Below are positions 1-7,289 of a DNA stretch of 64,000 nt, piece by piece. The stretch comes from JASBTN01 sp965228805 (lineage in GTDB: Bacteria; Pseudomonadota; Alphaproteobacteria; Rhodobacterales; Rhodobacteraceae). The position numbers and the translations under genes were made by a program. Location: assembly GCF_965228805.1 (NCBI RefSeq), contig NZ_CBDDIE010000003.1, positions 310,001 to 374,000 of the forward strand, in the 5' to 3' direction. The notes under the pieces are model-generated. The model ran no database searches, was not told the DNA's origin, and saw nothing but the letters and a program-made list of their open reading frames with translations. The first letter of the stretch is position 1. Every line of letters begins with the position of its first letter.

Positions 1-456
1 CTGCATTACCTGGGTGACCTCATCCCGAACATTGGCGCAATCCTGTCGCTTTGGGCGGCCAGCTGGTTCCAGATGGAGGCAATCGACAGCGCCGTGGCCA
101 TTGGGGCGGCAATCCTGCTGGCCGTCGGTGCCCTGCGCATCTTCAAGACCGCCTGGGACGGGCTGATGGACCGCGCTGCCGACCCGGAGATGATCGCCGG
201 GATCGAGACCATCGCCCGTGACTGGCCCGGGGTGCACGGGTTTCACGACCTGAAGACACGGCGGTCGGGCAGCAAGGTCTTCGTGAACATGCATATCGAA
301 CTGGACGGCGCGCAGAGCCTGGACGAGGCCCACGCCACCGGCGCCGCCCTGCGCCGCGCCATCCTGCGCGCCTATCCGCAAACGGATGTGATGCTGCACA
401 AGGACCCGGTGGGGGTGCAGCCGCACCCGGAGGATCCCTCGCGTAAACCAAAATAG
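1..456 (+). CDS. Cation diffusion facilitator transporter, C-terminal part (5' end outside window)
   Basis: The window opens inside this gene; only the last 151 residues are present, in frame from base 1. It is the C-terminal part of a CDF-family inner-membrane antiporter, which exports divalent metal ions in exchange for protons. The first visible residues, LHYLGDL, fit the HxxxD metal-binding motif of helix 5. One further membrane helix follows (about visible residues 27-47, ending VGALRIF), then the cytoplasmic alpha-beta domain. The transported metal cannot be told from this fragment. It converges on the minus-strand peptidase gene, and the gap between them carries two repeat elements. 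Confidence 0.85.
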   Translation: MHYLGDLIPNIGAILSLWAASWFQMEAIDSAVAIGAAILLAVGALRIFKTAWDGLMDRAADPEMIAGIETIARDWPGVHGFHDLKTRRSGSKVFVNMHIELDGAQSLDEAHATGAALRRAILRAYPQTDVMLHKDPVGVQPHPEDPSRKPK

Positions 457-501
457 CCGGGTGGGCTCCCGCCGCACATCTGCGCCTTCGGCTTGTCGTG
501 C

Positions 502-578
502 GTTGGGCATGGCACGCTTCGCGTGCCAGGGGCTTTGCCCCTCGCGCTGACGCGCTCACCCCAAGGTATTTTGGCAAG
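502..578 (+). repeat. Intergenic double-hairpin repeat, copy 1
   Basis: About 77 bp that recurs with few changes at 4075-4150. It starts GTTGGGCATGGCACGC and ends TTGGCAAG. It contains a hairpin TGGCACGC-TTC-GCGTGCCA (8-bp stem, 3-nt loop), followed at once by GGGGC-TTT-GCCCC. Both copies lie just 3' of a plus-strand gene that converges on a minus-strand gene, and each is followed within about 20 bp by a long-stem hairpin element. A role in transcript ends is inferred, not shown. Confidence 0.7.
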
Positions 579-594
579 AAAAAGAACAGGGGAG

Positions 595-677
595 CCTTGT
601 CTGGCACGGCGGGGTGGGATGCCGCCGCGCTTGCCCACCCGCGTCGCTTGCCAGGGTGGGCGCCGTGTCGGGCAAGG
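595..677 (+). repeat. Long-stem intergenic hairpin repeat, copy A
   Basis: The arms 595-610 (CCTTGTCTGGCACGGC) and 662-677 (GCCGTGTCGGGCAAGG) pair over 16 bp, every position being Watson-Crick or G.U when read as plus-strand RNA. Inside lie two direct copies of a G-rich motif: GGGGTGGGATGCC at 611-623 and CCAGGGTGGGCGCC at 651-664. The same architecture recurs at 10086-10173 and 24411-24490, with less typical members at 4166-4240, 32710-32840 and 37269-37350. It sits between the convergent CDF and M3 peptidase genes, so it could serve as a bidirectional transcript end. Confidence 0.7.
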
Positions 678-680
678 TGA

Positions 681-2705
681 TTACTCAGCAGCGAGCCCCC
701 GGCCCTTCAGAAGCGCTTCGACCCCGGGTAGGCGGCCGCGGAACGCGCGGTAGAGGTCTTCGGCTTCCACCGATCCGCCTGCCGACAGGATGTGTTTCTC
801 CAACAGCTGGGCGGTTTCAGCGTGGAAGGGGTCGCCCGCTTCGAGGAAGGCTTCAAACGCATCGGCATCCATGACCTCGGACCACATGTAGCTGTAGTAA
901 CCCGAGGAATAGCCGTCCCCGGCAAAGACATGGGCAAAATGCGGCGTGGCGTGGCGCATGCGGATCGCCCTGGGCATGCCGATGGCCTCCAGAACTTCGG
1001 CCTGGGCCTGCATCGGATCAGAGGGTGCCGCGCCTTCGTGGAAGGCAAGGTCAACCAGTGCCGAGGCCACGAATTCCACGGTCTGGAACCCCATGTCATG
1101 GGTCGCCGCCGCCAACAGCCGGTCCAGCATCGGTTTCGGCATCGGCTGCCCGGTGTCCGCATGGGTGGCAAATTCGCCCAGCACCTCGGGCACTTCCAGC
1201 CAGTGTTCGTAAAGCTGGCTGGGCAGTTCGACGAAGTCCCGCGCCACGGAGGTGCCCGAGATCGAGTCGTAAGTCACGTTGGACAGCATCTGGTGCAGTG
1301 CATGTCCGAACTCGTGAAACAGCGTGCGGGCGTCGTCCCAGGACAGAAGCGCCGGCTTGCCCGCCTCGGCCTTGGCGAAGTTGCAGACATTGACGACGAT
1401 GGGGCGAATGTCCCCTTCCAGCTTCTGCTGACTGCGCATGGCCGAACACCAGGCGCCCGAGCGCTTGGAGCCACGCGCGAAATAGTCCCCCACGAAGACC
1501 GCCAGGTGCTGACCATCCCGGGTCACCTCCCAGGCGCGGGCATCTTCATGGTAGAGCGCCACATCCAGCGGCGCGAACTCCAGCCCGAACAGGCGGTTTG
1601 CCACGCTGAAGGCGGCTTCGATCATGCGGTCGAGCTGCAGGTAGGGTTTCAGCTCCGCCTCATCCAGGTCGTGTTCCTGCTGGCGGCGGCGTTCGGCATA
1701 GAAATGCCAGTCCCAGGGTTCCAGGTCGCCATTGTGCCCATCCGCGTGCAGCATTTCAGTCATGGTGGCCGCATCCTTCAGCGCCGCCGCCTTGGCCGGT
1801 TCCCAGACCTCCATGAGCAAATCACGCACCCGGTCAGGATGGCCGGCCATTTCGGTTTCCAGCTTGAACTGGGCGAAACTGTCGTAGCCCAGAAGCCCCG
1901 CGCGGGTCTCGCGCAGGGACAGGATTTCCGTGGCAATGGCGCGGTTGTCCGTGTCGCCGCCATTGGCGCCGCGCGCGCTATAGGCCTCATAGGCCTTCTG
2001 GCGCAGATCGCGGCGGGGTGAGAATTGCAGGAAAGGTGTGATCAGCGAACGCGAGAGGGTCACGACCGGGCCGTCCGCCCCTTTCTCGGCCCCGGCCGCG
2101 CGGGCGGCGTCCAGGACGAAATCGGGCAGGCCCTCCAGATCCTCACCCGCGATTTCCATGTGCCAATCACGCTCATCCGCCAGCAGGTTCTGCATGAACT
2201 CGGTGCCCAGCACCGCCAGACGCTCCTGCACCTCCTTGTACCGGTCACGATCCGCCCCTTGCAGCAGCGCCCCCGCCCGCACGAAACCGCGCCGGGTCAG
2301 CATCAGCACGCGCGCCTGTTCGTCGGACAGGGCCAGGTCGTCGCGGGCGAGCCACAGGGCCTCGACCCGTTCAAACAGCTTCGCGTTCATAGAGATCTCG
2401 GCCGCATAGGCGGCGAGTTTCGGCGAGAAGGCACGTTGCAACTCTTCCCGCTTGGGCGTCGAATCCGCGCCTGCCACATTGTAGAACACGCCAAGTACGC
2501 GGTTCAGCGTGGCATCTGCCCGTTCCAACGCCTCGATCGTATTGGCAAAGCTCGGCGCCTCGGGATTTTCGGCAATTTCGGCCAGGTTGGCACGCGCCTC
2601 GGTCAAAGCGGCCGCAAAAGCGGGTTCGAAGTCCTCATCGGTAATGGCGGCGAAAGGCGGCAAGTCGAAAGGCGTGTCCCAGGCGGACAAAAGCGGGTTG
2701 GTCAT
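681..2705 (-). CDS. dcp: M3 family zinc metallopeptidase, Dcp / oligopeptidase A type
   Basis: A 674-residue cytosolic zinc oligopeptidase of the thimet/M3A family, which degrades short peptides left by ATP-dependent proteases and signal-peptide turnover. The zinc site is intact: HEFGH at His464-Glu465-His468 and the third ligand Glu493 in FVELPSQ. The substrate-binding loop residues near SGYYSYMWSEVMDADAF also match the family. The length fits Dcp (about 680) and there is no signal peptide. Peptidyl-dipeptidase Dcp and oligopeptidase A are hard to separate by eye, so the symbol is tentative. The gene is divergent from the PLP enzyme gene, with an inverted repeat between them. Confidence 0.9.
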   Translation of the reverse strand: MTNPLLSAWDTPFDLPPFAAITDEDFEPAFAAALTEARANLAEIAENPEAPSFANTIEALERADATLNRVLGVFYNVAGADSTPKREELQRAFSPKLAAYAAEISMNAKLFERVEALWLARDDLALSDEQARVLMLTRRGFVRAGALLQGADRDRYKEVQERLAVLGTEFMQNLLADERDWHMEIAGEDLEGLPDFVLDAARAAGAEKGADGPVVTLSRSLITPFLQFSPRRDLRQKAYEAYSARGANGGDTDNRAIATEILSLRETRAGLLGYDSFAQFKLETEMAGHPDRVRDLLMEVWEPAKAAALKDAATMTEMLHADGHNGDLEPWDWHFYAERRRQQEHDLDEAELKPYLQLDRMIEAAFSVANRLFGLEFAPLDVALYHEDARAWEVTRDGQHLAVFVGDYFARGSKRSGAWCSAMRSQQKLEGDIRPIVVNVCNFAKAEAGKPALLSWDDARTLFHEFGHALHQMLSNVTYDSISGTSVARDFVELPSQLYEHWLEVPEVLGEFATHADTGQPMPKPMLDRLLAAATHDMGFQTVEFVASALVDLAFHEGAAPSDPMQAQAEVLEAIGMPRAIRMRHATPHFAHVFAGDGYSSGYYSYMWSEVMDADAFEAFLEAGDPFHAETAQLLEKHILSAGGSVEAEDLYRAFRGRLPGVEALLKGRGLAAE

Positions 2706-2745
2706 GCGTGTCTCCTTTGCCCATGAACCTAGGGACGGATTGCGA

Positions 2746-2774
2746 CATGTCCATACGCAAACGGGGTGGACATG
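2746..2774. promoter_or_regulatory. Inverted repeat in the dcp / PLP-enzyme divergent promoter region
   Basis: A perfect 8-bp inverted repeat, CATGTCCA at 2746-2753 and TGGACATG at 2767-2774, with a 13-bp spacer. The half-sites are 21 bp apart centre to centre, two helical turns, as expected for a dimeric regulator bound on one face. It lies 40 bp from the dcp start and 43 bp from the PLP-enzyme start, so it could control both. The regulator is not identifiable from the window. Confidence 0.45.
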
Positions 2775-2816
2775 GCCGAACGGCGCGCGTTTCCTCGGCG
2801 CAAAGGAGTTTCTGCC

Positions 2817-4025
2817 ATGTCACAATCGCACTGCCCCAAGGGCCCGATGACCACCGCCATTCACGCGGGCGAGGCGCCCGACCCGGCAACCAAGGCCTCG
2901 GCCCCGCCCCTGCACATGTCATCGACCTTCGTGGTCGAAGAGGCGGCAGGATTTTCCGCCCATGACATTCCCGAGGACGCGCCCTGGCTTTATGCCCGCT
3001 GGGGCAATCCGACCGTGGACATGCTGGAGCGCAAGATCGCCACGCTGGAAGGGGTCGAGGCCTGTCTGTGCACAGCATCCGGCATGGCGGCGGCTTCGGC
3101 GATCTTCTTTACCTTCCTGTCGGCAGGGGACCACGTGCTGGTCTCGGACGTATCCTATGCGGGCGTGGCGGAGCTGGTGCGCGATACGCTTCCGCGCCTG
3201 GGGATCGAGGCGACAGTGGTGAACATGTCAGACCTCACGGCCGTGGCGGCGGCCCTGCGCCCGAACACGCGGCTGGTGCATGCGGAAACCCCGGTGAACC
3301 CAATCGGGCGGCTGACCGACCTGGCGGCGGTGGCGAACCTGGCCCACGAAGTAGGCGCGCTGATGTCAGTGGACAGCACCTTTGCCTCGCCGATGGCCAC
3401 GCGACCCGCCGAATTCGGCGTGGACTTGGTGATGCACTCGATCACGAAATACATCGGCGGCCATGGCGACGCGGTCGGCGGCGCCGTGGCCGGATCGCGC
3501 GAGCTGGTCGCCAAGATGCGCGGCGAGGCCTCGATCCACCATGGCGGCATCCTGTCGCCCTTCAACGCCTGGCTGATCGCCCGTGGCGCGGCGACCCTGC
3601 CCCTGCGCATGCGGGCGCATGAGGCAGGGGCGATGGCGGTGGCCGAGTGGCTGGAGGCCAATCCGCGGGTTGCCCGGGTGATCTATCCGGGGCTCACCTC
3701 GCACCCGCAACATGACCTGGCCCGGTCACAGATGAAAAATTTCTCGGGCATGATCTCGTTCCAGGTCGGCGATACCGCCAAGGGCGAGGCCGTGGCCGAG
3801 CGGATGATGGAGCGGCTGGAGGTGATCCACTATGCCGTGTCTCTGGGCCACCATCGGTCCTTGGTGTTCTGGATGCCCACCGAGGGACTTATGGAAAGCT
3901 CCTTCCGGCTGGAGGGCGCCGCACTGGAGGATTATCGCGCCTATGCAGGGGACGGGATCTTCCGACTGTCCGTGGGGCTGGAGGATGCCGAGGATTTGAT
4001 CGCCGATCTCGACCGGGTGCTCTAG
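2817..4025 (+). CDS. Cys/Met metabolism PLP-dependent enzyme (cystathionine gamma-lyase/synthase family)
   Basis: A 402-residue fold-type I PLP enzyme of the transsulfuration family. The cofactor lysine is Lys211 in SITKYIGGH; the aspartate that holds the pyridine ring is in SVDSTFASP, and the substrate-arginine region reads IFRLSVGLED near the C terminus. The start at 2817 is chosen because AAAGGAG lies 8 nt upstream; an in-frame ATG at 2766 lacks this site and would run into the inverted repeat. Members act as lyases, gamma-synthases or O-acyl-homoserine sulfhydrylases, and the exact reaction cannot be assigned here. It stands alone, with no methionine or cysteine genes beside it. Confidence 0.85.
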   Translation: MSQSHCPKGPMTTAIHAGEAPDPATKASAPPLHMSSTFVVEEAAGFSAHDIPEDAPWLYARWGNPTVDMLERKIATLEGVEACLCTASGMAAASAIFFTFLSAGDHVLVSDVSYAGVAELVRDTLPRLGIEATVVNMSDLTAVAAALRPNTRLVHAETPVNPIGRLTDLAAVANLAHEVGALMSVDSTFASPMATRPAEFGVDLVMHSITKYIGGHGDAVGGAVAGSRELVAKMRGEASIHHGGILSPFNAWLIARGAATLPLRMRAHEAGAMAVAEWLEANPRVARVIYPGLTSHPQHDLARSQMKNFSGMISFQVGDTAKGEAVAERMMERLEVIHYAVSLGHHRSLVFWMPTEGLMESSFRLEGAALEDYRAYAGDGIFRLSVGLEDAEDLIADLDRVL

Positions 4026-4074
4026 GCAAAGGCGGGCTCCCGCCCTCCCCCTGCGCCCTCCGGGCTTGTGGCAG

Positions 4075-4150
4075 GTTGGGCATGGCACGCTACGCGTGCC
4101 AGGGGCTTTGCCCTCGCGCTTTCGCACTCACCCCAAGTATTATTGGCAAG
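4075..4150 (+). repeat. Intergenic double-hairpin repeat, copy 2
   Basis: Second copy of the element at 502-578. It contains TGGCACGC-TAC-GCGTGCCA, with the loop changed but the stem kept, then GGGGCTTTGCCC and the conserved tail ending TTGGCAAG. It lies directly 3' of the PLP-enzyme gene. The preceding 40 bp also resemble the stretch before copy 1, so the duplicated unit may be longer than given here. Confidence 0.7.
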
Positions 4151-4165
4151 TTAAAGAGAGAAACA

Positions 4166-4240
4166 GCCCGGCGCGGCGGAGTGCGCAAGAGCAACCCCGC
4201 CGCGATTGCAACGGAAGTCAGGGTGGGAGCCGCGCCGGGC
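4166..4240 (+). repeat. Long-stem intergenic hairpin repeat, copy B
   Basis: The arms GCCCGGCGCGGC (4166-4177) and GCCGCGCCGGGC (4229-4240) form a perfect 12-bp stem. The right inner motif CAGGGTGGGAGCC (4219-4231) is conserved; the left inner motif has decayed to GGAGTGCGC. It lies between the convergent PLP-enzyme and ABC permease genes, 15 bp after double-hairpin copy 2. Confidence 0.65.
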
Positions 4241-4279
4241 AGCGGGCGCAGCGGGGCAAAAGCCCCTGACGGGGCCGCT

Positions 4280-5080
4280 CTAGCCGTCGTGGCCCTTCTC
4301 GCGCAGGTGTCGTTCAAGACGCCTCAGCGCCAGCGAAAGGGTTACCGTCATCATCAGGTAGATAAGCGCGACCACGTTATAGGTCTCGAAATAGCGAAAG
4401 TTCCCTGCCGCCGTGACCTTGCCCAGTTGGGTAATATCCGCCACCCCCAACACCGACACCAGCGAGCTGTCCTTGACCATCGCCACGAAGTCATTGCCCA
4501 GCGGCGGCAGGATCATGCGAAAGGCCTGGGGCCAACGGATCAGGCGAAAGCGCTGCCAGCCGTTCAAGCCCAGCGCTTGGGCCGCTTCGATCTGACCCTG
4601 ATCAACCGCTTGCAGACCGGCACGAAAAACCTCGGCGATGAAGGCGGAATAGCCGATGGTCAGCGCCAGGACCGCCCGCCACAACAGCGGAAAATCCCGG
4701 GTACGGATCGGGTCGAGCCCCAGCCCCTCGGCCAGCCAGTTCCAGCCAGCCACCATGGCAGGCGCAACCACGAAGGCCACGTAGAGCAGCAGCACGATGA
4801 TCGGCACGCCGCGAATGATCTCGATATAAAATCGCGCGAGCTGCCTAAGCACGACAAAGCGCGACAGGCTGGCCACCGCCAGCCCCAACCCGATCACGCA
4901 GGCCGACACGAATCCCACAAGCGTGACCATGACCGTGATGCCGATCCCCTTGGACAGGGTGCCCAGCACCTGCCAATAGAGGTCATCAACCACGATACGA
5001 TATAGAAAGAACGCCCCGATCAGACCGGCAAAGACCAGCCACCAGGGGAAATCCTCGTCCTGTTCGGGGGTGGGGATCAT
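4280..5080 (-). CDS. Amino-acid ABC transporter permease (HisM/GltK type)
   Basis: A 266-residue inner-membrane permease of the polar amino-acid uptake family. After a charged N terminus there is a first membrane helix at about residues 14-31, then the transport core, and the cytoplasmic EAA loop reads EAAQALGLNGWQRFRLIRWP, the ATPase docking site. It lies 48 bp downstream of the periplasmic binding protein gene in the same orientation, so the two are probably co-transcribed. No ATPase gene and no second permease gene adjoins them; the permease may work as a homodimer and borrow an ATPase coded elsewhere. The amino acid transported is unknown. Confidence 0.9.
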   Translation of the reverse strand: MIPTPEQDEDFPWWLVFAGLIGAFFLYRIVVDDLYWQVLGTLSKGIGITVMVTLVGFVSACVIGLGLAVASLSRFVVLRQLARFYIEIIRGVPIIVLLLYVAFVVAPAMVAGWNWLAEGLGLDPIRTRDFPLLWRAVLALTIGYSAFIAEVFRAGLQAVDQGQIEAAQALGLNGWQRFRLIRWPQAFRMILPPLGNDFVAMVKDSSLVSVLGVADITQLGKVTAAGNFRYFETYNVVALIYLMMTVTLSLALRRLERHLREKGHDG

Positions 5081-5128
5081 TTTGGTCCGGGAAGGTTGCG
5101 CGCCGGGCTCATACCGGCGCGTCAGGGG

Positions 5129-5920
5129 TCAGCCGCCGATTTTGTAATCGAGGAACCAGGTCTTGTTCAGCGCGTCCAGCGTGCCGTCCGCACGCATGGC
5201 TTCAATCGCCGCATTGATCGGTGTCACAAGCTCCGAGCCCTTGGGGAAGATGAAGCCGAAATCCTCGGTGCCCAGCTTCTCACCCACGATTTTCAGCCCG
5301 CCATCGGAGGCAGAAACATAGCCCTCACCCGCCGTGCTATCGGTCAGCACCAGGTCCACGTCGCCTGCACGCAGGGCCTGGACCCCCGCACCAAAGGTTT
5401 CGAACTTGACGATGCGCGGGTTGGCCTCATCGCCATCCAGCACGTCGTAGACACCGACGTAGAACGGGGTGGTGCCGGGCTGCGCGGCCATCAGCAGGTC
5501 GTCGTCAGCAGCGAAGGAGGCGGCGTCGCTGAACCGTTCCTCGTCTCCGCGCACCATCATGATCATCTCGGATCGCATGTAGGGGGCCGAGAAATCGACC
5601 ACCTCGGCACGGTCTTCGCGAATGGTGATGCCAGTCATGCCCAGGTCGTATTGCGCATCTGCCACGGCCGGGATCATCGCGTCCCAGCTGATGTTCTCAT
5701 ATTCCACGGTGATGTTGATGCGCTTGGCTATCTCGGCCATCGCATCATATTCCCAGCCCACCGCATTGCCGGTGCCCGGTTCGATGAACTGCAGCGGCGG
5801 GTAGGCGTTCTCGGTAACCACAACCACGGTTTTCCCGCCCAGGTCGGGCAGGTCTTCGGCCATTGCAGCGCCGGTAAAGGCCGTCAAGACAACGGCCGCA
5901 ACGGTGGCAAGAATTTTCAT
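5129..5920 (-). CDS. Amino-acid ABC transporter periplasmic binding protein
   Basis: A 263-residue solute-binding protein of the SBP_bac_3 family, which delivers an amino acid to the permease coded just downstream. The signal peptide is clear, with cleavage expected after AAMA at about residue 21. The mature part carries the family segments VGWEYDAMAEIAKRI, YDLGMTGITI and the hinge region VDLVLTDSTAG. GGAGG precedes the ATG with good spacing. Ligand specificity cannot be read from the sequence. Confidence 0.9.
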   Translation of the reverse strand: MKILATVAAVVLTAFTGAAMAEDLPDLGGKTVVVVTENAYPPLQFIEPGTGNAVGWEYDAMAEIAKRINITVEYENISWDAMIPAVADAQYDLGMTGITIREDRAEVVDFSAPYMRSEMIMMVRGDEERFSDAASFAADDDLLMAAQPGTTPFYVGVYDVLDGDEANPRIVKFETFGAGVQALRAGDVDLVLTDSTAGEGYVSASDGGLKIVGEKLGTEDFGFIFPKGSELVTPINAAIEAMRADGTLDALNKTWFLDYKIGG

Positions 5921-5940
5921 GAGAACCCTCCAGAGAGATC

Positions 5941-5965
5941 AAAAAAGACGGCCCACCCTAGGGCC
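5941..5965 (-). terminator. Rho-independent terminator on the minus strand, after the GNAT gene
   Basis: On the minus strand a 5-bp GGCCC/GGGCC stem with a 6-nt loop is followed by GTC and six T. It ends the coaBC-to-GNAT transcript. It lies only 21 bp before the start codon of the binding-protein gene, so the promoter of that gene must overlap it or lie upstream; a weak TTGAAC-N18-TAGGGT pair sits there. Confidence 0.5.
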
Positions 5966-6013
5966 TAGGCGGGGCCGAGTTCAAGCGGGAACTGATAGCG
6001 CCATCACGACCCG

Positions 6014-6487
6014 TCAGCCCAGATCGCAGCGAAAGAGCTGCATGTCGAGCTCGCCGATCTGCCGCATACCGTTGGGCCGAAACCCGCATTTCTCCAACAC
6101 CCGGACCGAGGCCGGATTGCCCAAGGCCACCCGCGCCTCCACCGCCCAGAGGCCCAGGACGCGGGCTTCGTCCAGCACCAACTCCACGGCAGTCGAGGCT
6201 GCGCCTCGCCCCACATGCGCTTCGCCGACACGATACCCCAGCTGCGCCACGCCCTGTTCGATCCCGGTCAGATTCACACGACCCTGAAGCGTATCTCCGT
6301 CCCAGACCAGAAACATCGCATCAGTATCAGCAAGCTGCCCTTCAATGACCTTCCTCAACGATCCCAGCTCCCAATAGCTGTCAGGACGCGGCCCGACCCA
6401 ACGCTCGAACCAGGCACGGTTCTCGATCTCGAAATGCCAGAGAGCTTCCGCATCCTCCACGCGCAAGGGGTGCAGCTCAACCGTCAC
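6014..6487 (-). CDS. GNAT family N-acetyltransferase (RimJ/RimL type)
   Basis: A 157-residue acetyltransferase of the GNAT fold. The acetyl-CoA pyrophosphate loop is the GYRVGEAHVGRGAAS segment, followed by the typical C-terminal region NPASVRVLEKCGF. Proteins of this shape acetylate ribosomal proteins, aminoglycosides or small metabolites; the substrate here is unknown. The start is a GTG with GGAG 5 nt upstream and lies inside the preceding gene, giving an 11-bp overlap and suggesting translational coupling. It is the last gene of the coaBC operon. Confidence 0.8.
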   Translation of the reverse strand: MTVELHPLRVEDAEALWHFEIENRAWFERWVGPRPDSYWELGSLRKVIEGQLADTDAMFLVWDGDTLQGRVNLTGIEQGVAQLGYRVGEAHVGRGAASTAVELVLDEARVLGLWAVEARVALGNPASVRVLEKCGFRPNGMRQIGELDMQLFRCDLG

Positions 6488-7289
6488 AGCAGCTCCAATC
6501 GGCCCAGGCGGTCAGGAAAAGGGCGACCTTGTGTTTGGGTGGAAAATGCGCTGCAAGCTCACGGGCGACACTACGTTCACGGGCGGATTGTTGGGGGTCT
6601 GGCCGTGAGCCTTGATCAATGAACGGATCTTCATCGTCGTCAGGGAAAGCTTCAAGAACCAGGCGATCCTCCCGCCAAAGCGCATCGTGCAACTTCCCGC
6701 AGGCTGGGCAGCACACATTCCCCCCCAATATGGAGGCTTCCACATCCCGCGACAGTTGGATAGCGCCCATCATGCAGGCGGGGCCGGTTAGCATATCCCC
6801 GGCGAATTTTTCCTCCAGGTTAGGCGCATTGGTCAGGATGGTTGCGATCATGTGGTCCAGGCGGGCCGACAACCAACCCTCAAGCTTCGCCAGTATCTGG
6901 ACATCTGACTGGCTCAGATGCTCTTCCGGTTTCAGCCAGTCCCAGTGATGGTCTTCAACCTGCAAGGACAGCCCGGGAAACGGAGGGCAGGATCGCGCCG
7001 TCTTACTCCATTGGGGGGGATAGAACATCGCATGGACAAAAATCGAAAGGGCCCCCAGCACATATGCGCGCGCCTCGGGATGTTGTTTCTGCACGTCCCA
7101 CAACCAGGGCAGCGCAGCATAGGTCACAGGGTACAAGTCCTCCTGATGATAGAGCTTGTTCCAGAACAGGTCATTCGCCAGCTCTTCATCCCATCCCTCT
7201 AGCAGCTTCTCCAAGATATCCGGCACCGGCTCCACCCCGTGGGGCCCATAGAGCCGCCCCCAGATCGGATCGTCCAGAGCAATCTTCAC
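6477..7289 (-). CDS. Protein of unknown function with HEAT-like N-terminal part and Cys cluster
   Basis: A 270-residue protein I do not recognise. The GTG start at 7289 is chosen because GGAGG lies 6 nt upstream and it forms a GTGA overlap with the stop of the moeB-like gene; a start 24 bp further upstream has no such support. The N-terminal third (WGRLYGPHG, NKLYHQEDLYPVTYAALPWL) resembles helical-repeat proteins that begin with a similar LCHQGDVYxASYAAVP segment. Around residues 195-210 there is GGNVCCPACGKLH, a possible half zinc site, and the protein ends SCCDG. It is cytosolic with no signal peptide. Its function is unknown. Confidence 0.7.
   Translation of the reverse strand: MKIALDDPIWGRLYGPHGVEPVPDILEKLLEGWDEELANDLFWNKLYHQEDLYPVTYAALPWLWDVQKQHPEARAYVLGALSIFVHAMFYPPQWSKTARSCPPFPGLSLQVEDHHWDWLKPEEHLSQSDVQILAKLEGWLSARLDHMIATILTNAPNLEEKFAGDMLTGPACMMGAIQLSRDVEASILGGNVCCPACGKLHDALWREDRLVLEAFPDDDEDPFIDQGSRPDPQQSARERSVARELAAHFPPKHKVALFLTAWADWSCCDG

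Noticed and set aside
792..2021. Long plus-strand frame (409 codons) opposite the M3 peptidase gene
   Set aside because: The opposite strand codes for a complete peptidase with intact zinc site; this frame is a by-product of high third-position GC.
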